DNA from: CAVSWN01 sp046728115
GTDB taxonomy: Bacteria; Acidobacteriota; Vicinamibacteria; Vicinamibacterales; CAVVIG01
Direction: 5' to 3'
Assembly: GCA_046728115.1 (NCBI GenBank)
Contig: JBKPDW010000631.1
Location: forward strand, 1 to 16,099
Length of the DNA: 16,099 nucleotides
Under the pieces are notes generated by a model. The model ran no database searches, was not told where the DNA came from, and saw only the letters and a list, made by a program, of their open reading frames with translations. Positions 7,656 to 14,418 of the stretch are shown in pieces; the stretch's first letter is position 1; the number at the start of each line of letters is the position of its first letter. The position numbers were made by a program, and so were the translations under genes.

Positions 7656-8894
7656 TCAGACGAGCGCAGCGGCGCTGTCGTCAGCGAGCTTCGGGCGCCC
7701 TGCCAGATGGCGGTCGCGCCAGACCTCCTGTGCCTCCTGAATGACGTGATCCAACTGCCGCCCGACACGGTCCCACGTGTAGGCGCGCTCGACCAGGCGA
7801 CGCGCATTCGATGCGAGCCGGGCGCGAAGCACGAAATCATTCAGAACACGCTGGACCTGCCTTGAAAAGTCGGACGGAGAATCTGCAATCAGAATGTTCT
7901 CCTCCGCCGTGACATCCAGTCCTTCCGCGCCCTTCGTCGTCGTGACGACAGGCGTGCCGAGCGCCATCGCCTGCAAAATCTTGAGACGCGTGCCGCCGCC
8001 GATGCGAAGCGGCACGACACAGACTGCGCTGTGGCCAATCAAACGTGCGATGTCGGGAACACAGCCAGTGAAGGTCACAGCTCCAGTCTCCGTGAACGCC
8101 CTGACATCGACATCGCCGATCGCGCCAGTTACGAAGAACGATGTATCCGGGCGCGCCGCCCTGATTGTTGGAAAGATGTCACCGAGGAAATAACGAACGG
8201 CATCCAGGTTGGCCGAGTACGTGACCGAGCCTGGATATATGAGCCTGCCGGGCCGAGGGCTGTTCGGCCGAACGAGATCGGCGCGGTCGACGCCGTTGGG
8301 CAACACGCGGATAGCAGACGTGTCGCAACACGCATCCGCGAGATGGCGGTACTCGACTTCTGAGACGACCGTCGTCCTGTCGAATTCCGCGACCAGTTCG
8401 CGCAGGAAGCGGCCGAGCTTCCACCAGGTGAGCCGTCGGCGTATGCGCCTCAGGTTGTTCGATTGCAGTTGGTATTGATTCCGTACGACACCAGCCTCCG
8501 CCTCTTCAAACACCCGCGCAATGCTTGAATGTCGACGAAGGTACAAGGTCGCACCGATCCCAAGCGCGACTGCGCAATCGTGTTCCGGAACAGCCGCGTC
8601 CACAAGCCGCTGCATCCGTGCGCTATACGTCTGGGCGTACGAGCGAGGGACTCCAGACAGCAATCTCGCCGCACTCAGATGCGACTGTGGCGCGTACGGA
8701 CTCCCGTCGACGACTCGCACGTCTCGACAGATCTTCCTGAGAGGCGCCGCGTCAGAGTCGTCGTCGGGCTTCACAAATGACAAGAGCGTGACGGCGTGGC
8801 GCTCTACGAGACGAGACACCAGGTGGAACGCCCGCAGCTTACTTCCGTTGTTTGGTGGAAAGGGGAACCACGAGGAGATGATCAGTACCTTCAT
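7656..8894 (-). CDS. GT4-type glycosyltransferase, second in the leftward block
   Basis: This 412-residue GT-B enzyme probably adds one sugar to the lipid-linked repeat unit in the cytoplasm. It begins MKVLIISSWFPFPPNNGSK, the acceptor-side strand and loop of the family. VVSEVEYRHL near 177 and VLPNGVD near 197 mark the domain hinge. The donor domain follows (RLIYPGSVTYSAN near 217, then VVPLRIGGGTRLKILQAM at 293-310, then KGAEGLD). The residue that is normally glutamate in KILEAM is Gln308. Overall it matches the enzyme at 4083-5276 in length and in the GGGTR/GSGMR signature, so the two look like diverged members of one GT4 subgroup. A 172-bp gap precedes it and no good ribosome-binding site is seen; the stop lies 6 nt before the membrane-protein start. 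Sugar specificity cannot be read from the sequence. Confidence 0.92.
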   Translation of the reverse strand: MKVLIISSWFPFPPNNGSKLRAFHLVSRLVERHAVTLLSFVKPDDDSDAAPLRKICRDVRVVDGSPYAPQSHLSAARLLSGVPRSYAQTYSARMQRLVDAAVPEHDCAVALGIGATLYLRRHSSIARVFEEAEAGVVRNQYQLQSNNLRRIRRRLTWWKLGRFLRELVAEFDRTTVVSEVEYRHLADACCDTSAIRVLPNGVDRADLVRPNSPRPGRLIYPGSVTYSANLDAVRYFLGDIFPTIRAARPDTSFFVTGAIGDVDVRAFTETGAVTFTGCVPDIARLIGHSAVCVVPLRIGGGTRLKILQAMALGTPVVTTTKGAEGLDVTAEENILIADSPSDFSRQVQRVLNDFVLRARLASNARRLVERAYTWDRVGRQLDHVIQEAQEVWRDRHLAGRPKLADDSAAALV

Positions 8895-9066
8895 GGGCGA
8901 CTCAATTCACCTGGCGGTCTTCTTGCTCGACGAAACGACCGGTGCGAGAGCCGCAATCGGCGTACCACAGCAGGGTTCGACGCAATTCCTCGTACTCAAG
9001 GAGATCGTGGCCCGAGTACGAGCCGCGCGGAATCCCTGCGAGGAATCGAGCGACGCCTGTACGGAC
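8895..9066. other. 172-bp gap between two GT4 genes with coding-like composition
   Basis: This gap interrupts the otherwise tight leftward block. Read in the frame of the preceding GT4, past its TAA at 9069-9067, it is open for 54 codons to a TGA at 8904-8902. The peptide looks protein-like (SYSGHDLLEYEELRRTLLWY), and my count gives GC of about 70/48/67% at codon positions 1/2/3, a coding-like pattern. It has no ATG start and I recognise no domain. It may be a decayed remnant, an ancestral C-terminal extension or chance. No promoter was recognised. Confidence 0.45.
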
Positions 9067-10437
9067 TTATGTCCTCTGTCGGGGAGACTCGGTGAGTTCT
9101 GCGGCGCCGTTGCGATTGGCGAGCCGCTGATAGTGGGCGAGCAGGGTCTCGAATTCGTCGCTCTCGGTTCGAACAGAGCTTCCGTCAGGTGTCAGCCGTT
9201 CGAGGAGACTAACATCATCAAGCAGCCGCTGCAGCTGGCGCGCAAGGTCACGAGCGTCCCCCGGTTCGAAGAGCACGCCGTCCGTTCCGTCGGTGACCAG
9301 CTCGCGCATCCCGCCCAGTCGCGAAGCCACGACCGGGACATGCGCTGCGTGAGCTTCCTGAATGACGAACGGCGAGTTCTCGTACCAGACCGACGGAACA
9401 ACCACCACATCAAGCTCGCTCAGGATGTCGTACACCGTCTCATGGCGATATGGTCCGCAAAACGTGATTCTGGAGTCTGTTCCCGCCATCCTGTGCAGCT
9501 CCTCAACGTAATGAGGATGCGGTGCCGGGTCGCCGTAAACGCGCGCAACAATTGCTTTTGCAGAAAGCCGACGAATCGCGTCCACGAAGATATGGACCCC
9601 TTTGTGCGCTGCCAGCTGGCCCAGGTATCCGATGCGCAACTGTCGATCGCGACCGCCGACGCGCGGCCGGACGGCACCTGTATCGATGCCATATCGAGAG
9701 ATGACCACACGGTTCGCAGGAATGCCGGCTGCGGTCATCAAGTCGCGCAGGAAGTGCGACGGAGCCAGGACAAGATCAGCCTGCATCAGGCCACCGACAA
9801 GATCAGTAGTACGAGCCTTCAGCGATTCGATGGAACTCGACCATCCACACAACGACGCCACGCTCGAATGTTGAATCGCGCTCACGATGAGACGTCCGAG
9901 ATTACCTCGTGTCATGTCGTCCGGCAGACGGTATCGCCGCCTTTCGGTTGCCAAACACCAAGCGCATTTCGCCGGGCTGTCGGGCCCCGTGCACAGTCGG
10001 CCGTTCGGGTGCATCAACGTGATCCGTGGGCAGATGAACCAGAAATCATGCAGCGTCACGATTGCGGGAACTTGGTGACGTCTCGCGGCAGCCAGAATAG
10101 CGCCGCCGACCAGGTATCCGCTATGAAGATGGATAACATCTGGAGCGGCTTGAACGATCAACTCCTGCGCCCAACACTCCACGTCTGCGCTGTGATAACT
10201 CGCGACGAACGGATCAGTAGCGCGAGCGAAATTCAGGCGCAGGCGATCCACTGGATACCTGTAGTTCGTGTCGCGATTGACCGTCAACCCGGGCTCGTCG
10301 GAATCGATCCGATCAATGCAGACGACCCAGGGACGGTCGCCCCGAGCGGCGAGATAGTCCGCCAGCCGTTTCGTGTAACTCTCGACACCACCGATGTGCC
10401 GAGGAGGAAAGTGAGGCGCGACGAACAGAACCTTCAT
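9067..10437 (-). CDS. GT4-type glycosyltransferase with a Cys-rich insert, first gene of the leftward block
   Basis: This 456-residue GT-B enzyme uses a canonical fold: the first strand and glycine loop MKVLFVAPHFPPRHIGGVES, then HLHSGYLVGG near 103 and VTLHDFWFICPR near 127. An insert with Cys136, Cys149, Cys158 and Cys161 (KCAWC) resembles the four-cysteine, possibly metal-binding insert common in this GT4 subgroup. The donor domain starts at RIGYLGQLAAHKGV near 268. The nucleotide-sugar motif E-x7-E is intact as E353-NSPFVIQ-E361, so it should be active. The C-terminus past about residue 440 is a variable tail. It is transcribed divergently from the flippase gene across 53 bp. The ATG has no ribosome-binding site, but a TATAAT lies just upstream, which may mean a very short leader or leaderless mRNA. 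It likely acts on the same lipid-linked glycan as its neighbours. Confidence 0.93.
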   Translation of the reverse strand: MKVLFVAPHFPPRHIGGVESYTKRLADYLAARGDRPWVVCIDRIDSDEPGLTVNRDTNYRYPVDRLRLNFARATDPFVASYHSADVECWAQELIVQAAPDVIHLHSGYLVGGAILAAARRHQVPAIVTLHDFWFICPRITLMHPNGRLCTGPDSPAKCAWCLATERRRYRLPDDMTRGNLGRLIVSAIQHSSVASLCGWSSSIESLKARTTDLVGGLMQADLVLAPSHFLRDLMTAAGIPANRVVISRYGIDTGAVRPRVGGRDRQLRIGYLGQLAAHKGVHIFVDAIRRLSAKAIVARVYGDPAPHPHYVEELHRMAGTDSRITFCGPYRHETVYDILSELDVVVVPSVWYENSPFVIQEAHAAHVPVVASRLGGMRELVTDGTDGVLFEPGDARDLARQLQRLLDDVSLLERLTPDGSSVRTESDEFETLLAHYQRLANRNGAAELTESPRQRT

Positions 10438-10449
10438 CGGAAAGCGTCG

Positions 10450-10455
10450 ATTATA
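10450..10455 (-). promoter_or_regulatory. Candidate -10 box TATAAT for the leftward block
   Basis: A perfect TATAAT read on the minus strand lies 12 nt before the ATG at 10437. Transcription would start about 5 nt before the ATG, which fits the absence of a ribosome-binding site. No good -35 is seen at 16-19 nt spacing (the positions read CCTCCA or similar), so the assignment rests on the -10 and on the divergent layout alone. Confidence 0.38.
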
Positions 10456-10473
10456 GACGGTCGGGCCAAGGAT

Positions 10474-10483
10474 GGAGGCGGAG
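10474..10483 (+). promoter_or_regulatory. Ribosome-binding site of the flippase gene
   Basis: GGAGGCGGAG gives two overlapping Shine-Dalgarno choices; the nearer GGAG is 7 nt from the GTG at 10491. This supports the GTG start. The site sits in the 53-bp divergent gap opposite the leftward promoter candidate. Confidence 0.65.
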
Positions 10484-10490
10484 CATCTAA

Positions 10491-12062
10491 GTGACCGCTT
10501 TGGACATCAGACGGGTCCTCGCGCGGAATACCGCGTGGAATTACGCGGGGTTCGCAATCAATCTCGCCACGAATCTCGTCATGTTCCCGTTCGTCGTCCA
10601 TCGGCTTGGCGATGCCGCCGCGGGCGTGTGGCTCGTGCTGTCTTCGATCACGGGCTATATGGGGCTGCTCGAGCTGGGGATCGTTCCATCGTTGACGCAG
10701 ACCATCGCCTCATCACTGGCCCGCGGCGAGCGGGGCAGCGTCGGTCGTGCGGCATCGACTTCCCGAGCGCTGCTCGTCGGGTTGAGCGCGGTGTCGTTGT
10801 TGATCCTCCTGGCCGGATCACTACTAGTCCGTGTGTTTCATGTGCCGGAGTCCCTCCATGACGGCGCTCTCGCAGCTCTCAGGGTGGCTGTGGTCGGCTT
10901 TGCCCTCCGGATGCCTCTCGCGACTTATCAGGCAATCCTGCTGGGCTGTCAGCGCCAGGATCGGTGCAACCAGCTGTGGATCGCGACCGGAGCCGCGAAG
11001 TTCCTGGCGGCTGCCGCGGTCATCGCGGCCGGGTACGGCCTCGTCGGCCTCGTCGCGAGCGAGGCGCTCGTGCACCTTGCGGCCGGCGTGCTCCAGGTCA
11101 GGTGGGTTTACGACGAGATTCCAGACTTACGCCTGTCGCTCGACTCCGTCAATCGAGTCGACGCGACCCGATTGCTGTCTTTCGGCGGCGCGATCCTCGC
11201 GGTGACGGTTTGCAGCCTGGTCATCGAGCAGACCGACCGTTTGGTTATTGCTGCGTTCCTTCCTGTTGCGATGGTCACGTATTACGCCGCTGCCTGGAAG
11301 ATCTACATGCTGGCCTATGCGCTGACGACGACGGTTGTGCAGGCGATGTCTCCACTGGCGGCAGATCTTCACGGTCGTAACGATGGCGAGGCTCTCAGGT
11401 CGTTGTTTCTCCGTACGACGAAGTATTCGGCGATGATTGCCTGGCCGCTCGTGCTGTCTTTGAGTCTCGGTGGCGGGTTCTTGTTGCGCGTCTGGATGGG
11501 CGAACCATTTGTCCGGTCATTGGCGGTCGTCCAGGTGCTCGTTGCCGGCTTCGCTGTTACAGCCCACAACCATGCCGGGTATTCGGCGCTCATAGGGATA
11601 CGACGCGTCGGTCCGACCGTGTGGCAGTACTTCGTCCCACAGGCGGTCCTCAATCTGATGCTCAGCATCTGGCTGGCCCAGCGGCTCGGCATTGTCGGCG
11701 TCGCGTTCGGCACAATGGTGCCCGCGTTGGCGCTCGAGTACTTCTTTCTCAGGTTTGTCCTGAACGAACTGCGGGTCGATTGGACCGCATTCTTCAGTCG
11801 CGCGGTCCTTCCTGCGGCGTCGTCGGCATTGCTTGCCTACTCGCCACTGCTGTTCGCCTATTCTCAATTCGATCGTGGTTCGTGGCTGCTCGCCCTTGTT
11901 GCGCTTGCGTGCGGTCCTCTGTACGCGAGTGTGATCTGGCGTTCGCTGGACGCGTCAGAACGAGAGGATGTACTGGGATTCGTGCCGCCAGGGTTGCGAC
12001 GCAAGACGGCCACACAAATGCCAAACGCGCAAGTTGGAGTTCGAGCTGAAGGGGGCGCGTGA
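10491..12062 (+). CDS. Wzx-type polysaccharide flippase (MATE/MOP superfamily, PST family)
   Basis: This 523-residue integral membrane protein would flip the lipid-linked repeat unit from the cytoplasmic to the outer leaflet. About 14 hydrophobic helices can be drawn, the first at about 17-39 after a short cytoplasmic start (RRVLARNTAWNYAGFAINLA). Typical features are the MFPFVVHRLGDAAAGVWLV stretch of the first two helices and IEQTDRLVIAAFLP at 245-258, matching the TDRLVIG-like motif of PST flippases. The length is a little above the usual 420-500 because of an ending of about 40 hydrophilic residues. The GTG start has a strong ribosome-binding site. The gene opens the rightward operon and its TGA overlaps the next GTG by 4 bp (GTGA). 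Its presence argues for a Wzx-dependent route rather than an ABC exporter. A name such as wzx fits only by class. Confidence 0.92.
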   Translation: MTALDIRRVLARNTAWNYAGFAINLATNLVMFPFVVHRLGDAAAGVWLVLSSITGYMGLLELGIVPSLTQTIASSLARGERGSVGRAASTSRALLVGLSAVSLLILLAGSLLVRVFHVPESLHDGALAALRVAVVGFALRMPLATYQAILLGCQRQDRCNQLWIATGAAKFLAAAAVIAAGYGLVGLVASEALVHLAAGVLQVRWVYDEIPDLRLSLDSVNRVDATRLLSFGGAILAVTVCSLVIEQTDRLVIAAFLPVAMVTYYAAAWKIYMLAYALTTTVVQAMSPLAADLHGRNDGEALRSLFLRTTKYSAMIAWPLVLSLSLGGGFLLRVWMGEPFVRSLAVVQVLVAGFAVTAHNHAGYSALIGIRRVGPTVWQYFVPQAVLNLMLSIWLAQRLGIVGVAFGTMVPALALEYFFLRFVLNELRVDWTAFFSRAVLPAASSALLAYSPLLFAYSQFDRGSWLLALVALACGPLYASVIWRSLDASEREDVLGFVPPGLRRKTATQMPNAQVGVRAEGGA

Positions 12063-13201
12063 GAATAGCCATTGATGCGCGCTACATTTCCCATGGACTC
12101 ACTGGTGGTGTCAGAACCTACGTGTATCACCTCCTGAAGGAGCTTCCACGCCTCGCGCCGGAACACGAGTTTTTTCTGTATGCCGATGCCAAGGCTCCGT
12201 TCGAGCTTCCCAGTCTTCCATCGAACGTCAGGTTGCGCGTGCTCCCTTGGCGCGGCGCTCTGAGCTCGTTGCGTAACGACTTCGCCATCGGACGTTGGAT
12301 GGGACGCGATGCGGTCGATGTCGTTCACAGTCCGGGCAACTACGGTCCGCGGGTCGACGTGCCTCACGTGGTCACCCTGCACGATGCGTTGAACCTGTTT
12401 CCCATGTCCCAGCACCTGCGTGGCTTCGGACGGCATCCGCGCCAGATCGCGCTGATGGCCTATCTGGGCCGCCAGACGCGGGCCAGCCTGACGCGCGCGT
12501 GCCTCTTGATCACCGTCAGTCAGCACGCGCGCGACGACATCACGGCGCGGACCGGATATCCAAGGGATCGCATCGACGTGATTTATGAAGCGGCATCCGA
12601 TGATTTTCGTGTCATCGAGAGCGCCGCAGATGTCGAAGCATGCCGCCGCCGATATCAGCTCGACGGTCGGATCGTCCTCGCCGACGGGATCAAAAATCCA
12701 CAGGCTACCGTTCAGGCGTATCTGGCGCTACCGGAGACGGTGCGGGCCGGGACCCAGCTCGTGTTCTTCAGCCGCGAGGCGGCGCCTCGACCCGCCGTAG
12801 CGAAGGCCCTGGGCGAAGGTCGCATCCGCTTCCTGCCGTCGCCTCGCGTCACGGATCTCGTCCATCTCATGAACATGGCCACGGTGTTTGCATTCCCGTC
12901 CTGGTACGAGGGGTTCGGCCTATCGCTCGTCGAAGCGATGCAATGTGGTCTGCCGGTCGTAGCTTCGTCGCGCGGGTCGATTCCGGAAATCGTCGCGGGT
13001 GGCGGATTGATTTTCGATCTCGAAGCGCCACGGCAATTCGCGGCGCATCTGGCCACGATTCTCAAAGATGAACACCTTCGCTGCCTCCTCAGGAGGAAAG
13101 CTCTCGCACGAGCAAAGCATTTCGACTGGCGCGAGACCGCCCGTCAGACCATCAGGGTATACGAACGCGCCGCCGACCTCCGCACCCGAAAGACGGCATG
13201 A
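12059..13201 (+). CDS. GT4-type glycosyltransferase, mannosyltransferase-like subgroup
   Basis: This 380-residue GT-B enzyme opens MRIAIDARYISHGLTGGVRT, the signature start of the GT4 subgroup that includes many mannosyl- and rhamnosyltransferases. DVVHSPGNYGP near 87, VVTLHDALNLFP near 104 and LLITVSQHARDDI near 149 complete the acceptor domain. In the donor domain the usual glycine-rich entry plus KN motif is shortened to VLADGIKNPQATVQAY near 206-221. E-x7-E is intact as E284-GFGLSLV-E292, followed by SSRGSIPEIV. The GTG start overlaps the flippase stop by 4 bp and follows GAAGGGGG with a short spacer. Translational coupling to the flippase suggests it serves the same repeat unit. Substrate unknown. 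Confidence 0.92.
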   Translation: MRIAIDARYISHGLTGGVRTYVYHLLKELPRLAPEHEFFLYADAKAPFELPSLPSNVRLRVLPWRGALSSLRNDFAIGRWMGRDAVDVVHSPGNYGPRVDVPHVVTLHDALNLFPMSQHLRGFGRHPRQIALMAYLGRQTRASLTRACLLITVSQHARDDITARTGYPRDRIDVIYEAASDDFRVIESAADVEACRRRYQLDGRIVLADGIKNPQATVQAYLALPETVRAGTQLVFFSREAAPRPAVAKALGEGRIRFLPSPRVTDLVHLMNMATVFAFPSWYEGFGLSLVEAMQCGLPVVASSRGSIPEIVAGGGLIFDLEAPRQFAAHLATILKDEHLRCLLRRKALARAKHFDWRETARQTIRVYERAADLRTRKTA

Positions 13202-14388
13202 AGATCCTATTCGTGAGCGACTCGACCACCGTCAGCGGCGCCGAAATCGTCATGCTCGGCTGCATCGATGGACTAAGGTCACGCGGGCACGAACCGTACG
13301 GCTACCTTCGAGATACAAATCCACGCTTGATCGAGGCGTTCCGGTCGAGAAGCCTCCCATTCACTGCCACGGGTGCCTACAGCCCGCGCTTGATTCAAAC
13401 GACGGCCAATCCCGTGACACTTGCCGTGTTCGCTCGCTCGTTTCGTACTGCCACCCGCCAAATGACACGCATAATCGCGACCACAGGGGTCGATGTGATC
13501 CATTCGATTTCCTACCCAGCCGCGTTGTACGCGGCCTTTGCAGCCGCGCGGACGCGGACGCCGCATATCTGGCACGAGCACAACATCAAGCGAATCCACA
13601 CGTTCAATCGCGTCATATACCGTCAGGTTGCGTCGACCTGCCGATGGGTCATCGGTCCCTCGCACGCCGTAACCCACAATCTCACAAGAGCTGGGATCGC
13701 AGGCGACAGACTCCGGACTGTATACAACGGCATCGATCTCGCCAGGTTCAACGCCGGCGGTTCCGAGGCGGTGATGACCTTCAGGCGCGAGCTCGGTCTT
13801 GCGCCCGACGAAAAGGCGATCGGCCTCTTCGGACAGATGCTCCCGTACAAGGGCCACAAAACGCTGGTAAATGCCGCTCCGGCGATCCTGCGGCAGCATG
13901 CGCGCACCAGGTTCTTCTTCGTTGGAGCGCTCGAGAACCCTGCGTACGAAAAGGAGCTCAAGGGACTGCTCGCCGCCAAGCAGCTGACGGATCGGTTTCA
14001 CTTCACAGGCTGGCGTGACGACGTGCAGCGCATCATTCAGGCGATGGACGTCGTTGTGGTGGCCACGACTACGCCGGAGCCTGCAGCGCTGATGCTGATG
14101 GAAGCGATGGCAATGGAACGCCCGATCGTTGCTTCGCGAACTGGCGGTACAGCGGAAATCGTGTCGGATCGCGAAACTGGATTGTTGTTCGCTCCGGGCA
14201 GCTCGGAGGAGCTAGCCGAGCGGATCGTCGAACTCCTCCGGGATTCGCATCTCGCTCAGGCGGTCGGCACCGCCGGCCGGCGTCGGGTCGAGCGCCGCTT
14301 CACGTACGATCGACACCTAGAAACGATGCTCGAGCTGTACGGTCAGGCGACCGCAGGTCGAATAATCGCAGCATCATCTGCGGCGTGA
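13198..14388 (+). CDS. GT4-type glycosyltransferase, last gene of the rightward operon
   Basis: This 396-residue GT-B enzyme begins MKILFVSDSTTVSGAEIVML, with SGAE as the acceptor-side loop. VIHSISYP near 100, HIWHEHNIKR near 123 and VYNGIDLARF near 175 follow. The donor domain shows IGLFGQMLPYKGHKTLV near 208-224, FFVGALENPAYEKEL, and E-x7-E as E294-PAALMLM-E302, then RTGGTAEIV and TGLLFAPGS. All key residues expected for a GT4 enzyme are present. The start overlaps the previous stop by 4 bp (ATGA) and has only a weak GAAAG upstream, so coupling is likely. It ends 6 bp before the stop of the converging gene at 14395. It probably adds another sugar to the flippase substrate; donor and acceptor are unknown. 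Confidence 0.93.
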   Translation: MKILFVSDSTTVSGAEIVMLGCIDGLRSRGHEPYGYLRDTNPRLIEAFRSRSLPFTATGAYSPRLIQTTANPVTLAVFARSFRTATRQMTRIIATTGVDVIHSISYPAALYAAFAAARTRTPHIWHEHNIKRIHTFNRVIYRQVASTCRWVIGPSHAVTHNLTRAGIAGDRLRTVYNGIDLARFNAGGSEAVMTFRRELGLAPDEKAIGLFGQMLPYKGHKTLVNAAPAILRQHARTRFFFVGALENPAYEKELKGLLAAKQLTDRFHFTGWRDDVQRIIQAMDVVVVATTTPEPAALMLMEAMAMERPIVASRTGGTAEIVSDRETGLLFAPGSSEELAERIVELLRDSHLAQAVGTAGRRRVERRFTYDRHLETMLELYGQATAGRIIAASSAA

Positions 14389-14390
14389 GC

Positions 14391-14418
14391 CGGCCTAGCG
14401 GCCGCGCTCGCCGCGGCC
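14391..14418. terminator. GC-rich inverted repeats at the convergent gene ends (possible terminator)
   Basis: GGCCGCG (14400-14406) pairs perfectly with CGCGGCC (14412-14418) around a CTCGC loop, and CGGCC (14391-14395) can pair instead with GGCCG (14400-14404). The repeats overlap the last codons of the minus-strand gene and follow the GT4 stop by a few bases. No T-tract follows on either strand, so a classical intrinsic terminator is not supported; a pausing or 3'-end-protecting hairpin is possible. Confidence 0.35.

Noticed and set aside
8521..10494. A 657-codon open frame on the plus strand
   Set aside because: It lies antisense to two GT4 genes with complete motifs and has no recognisable domain; long antisense frames are expected from the GC-rich codon pattern.
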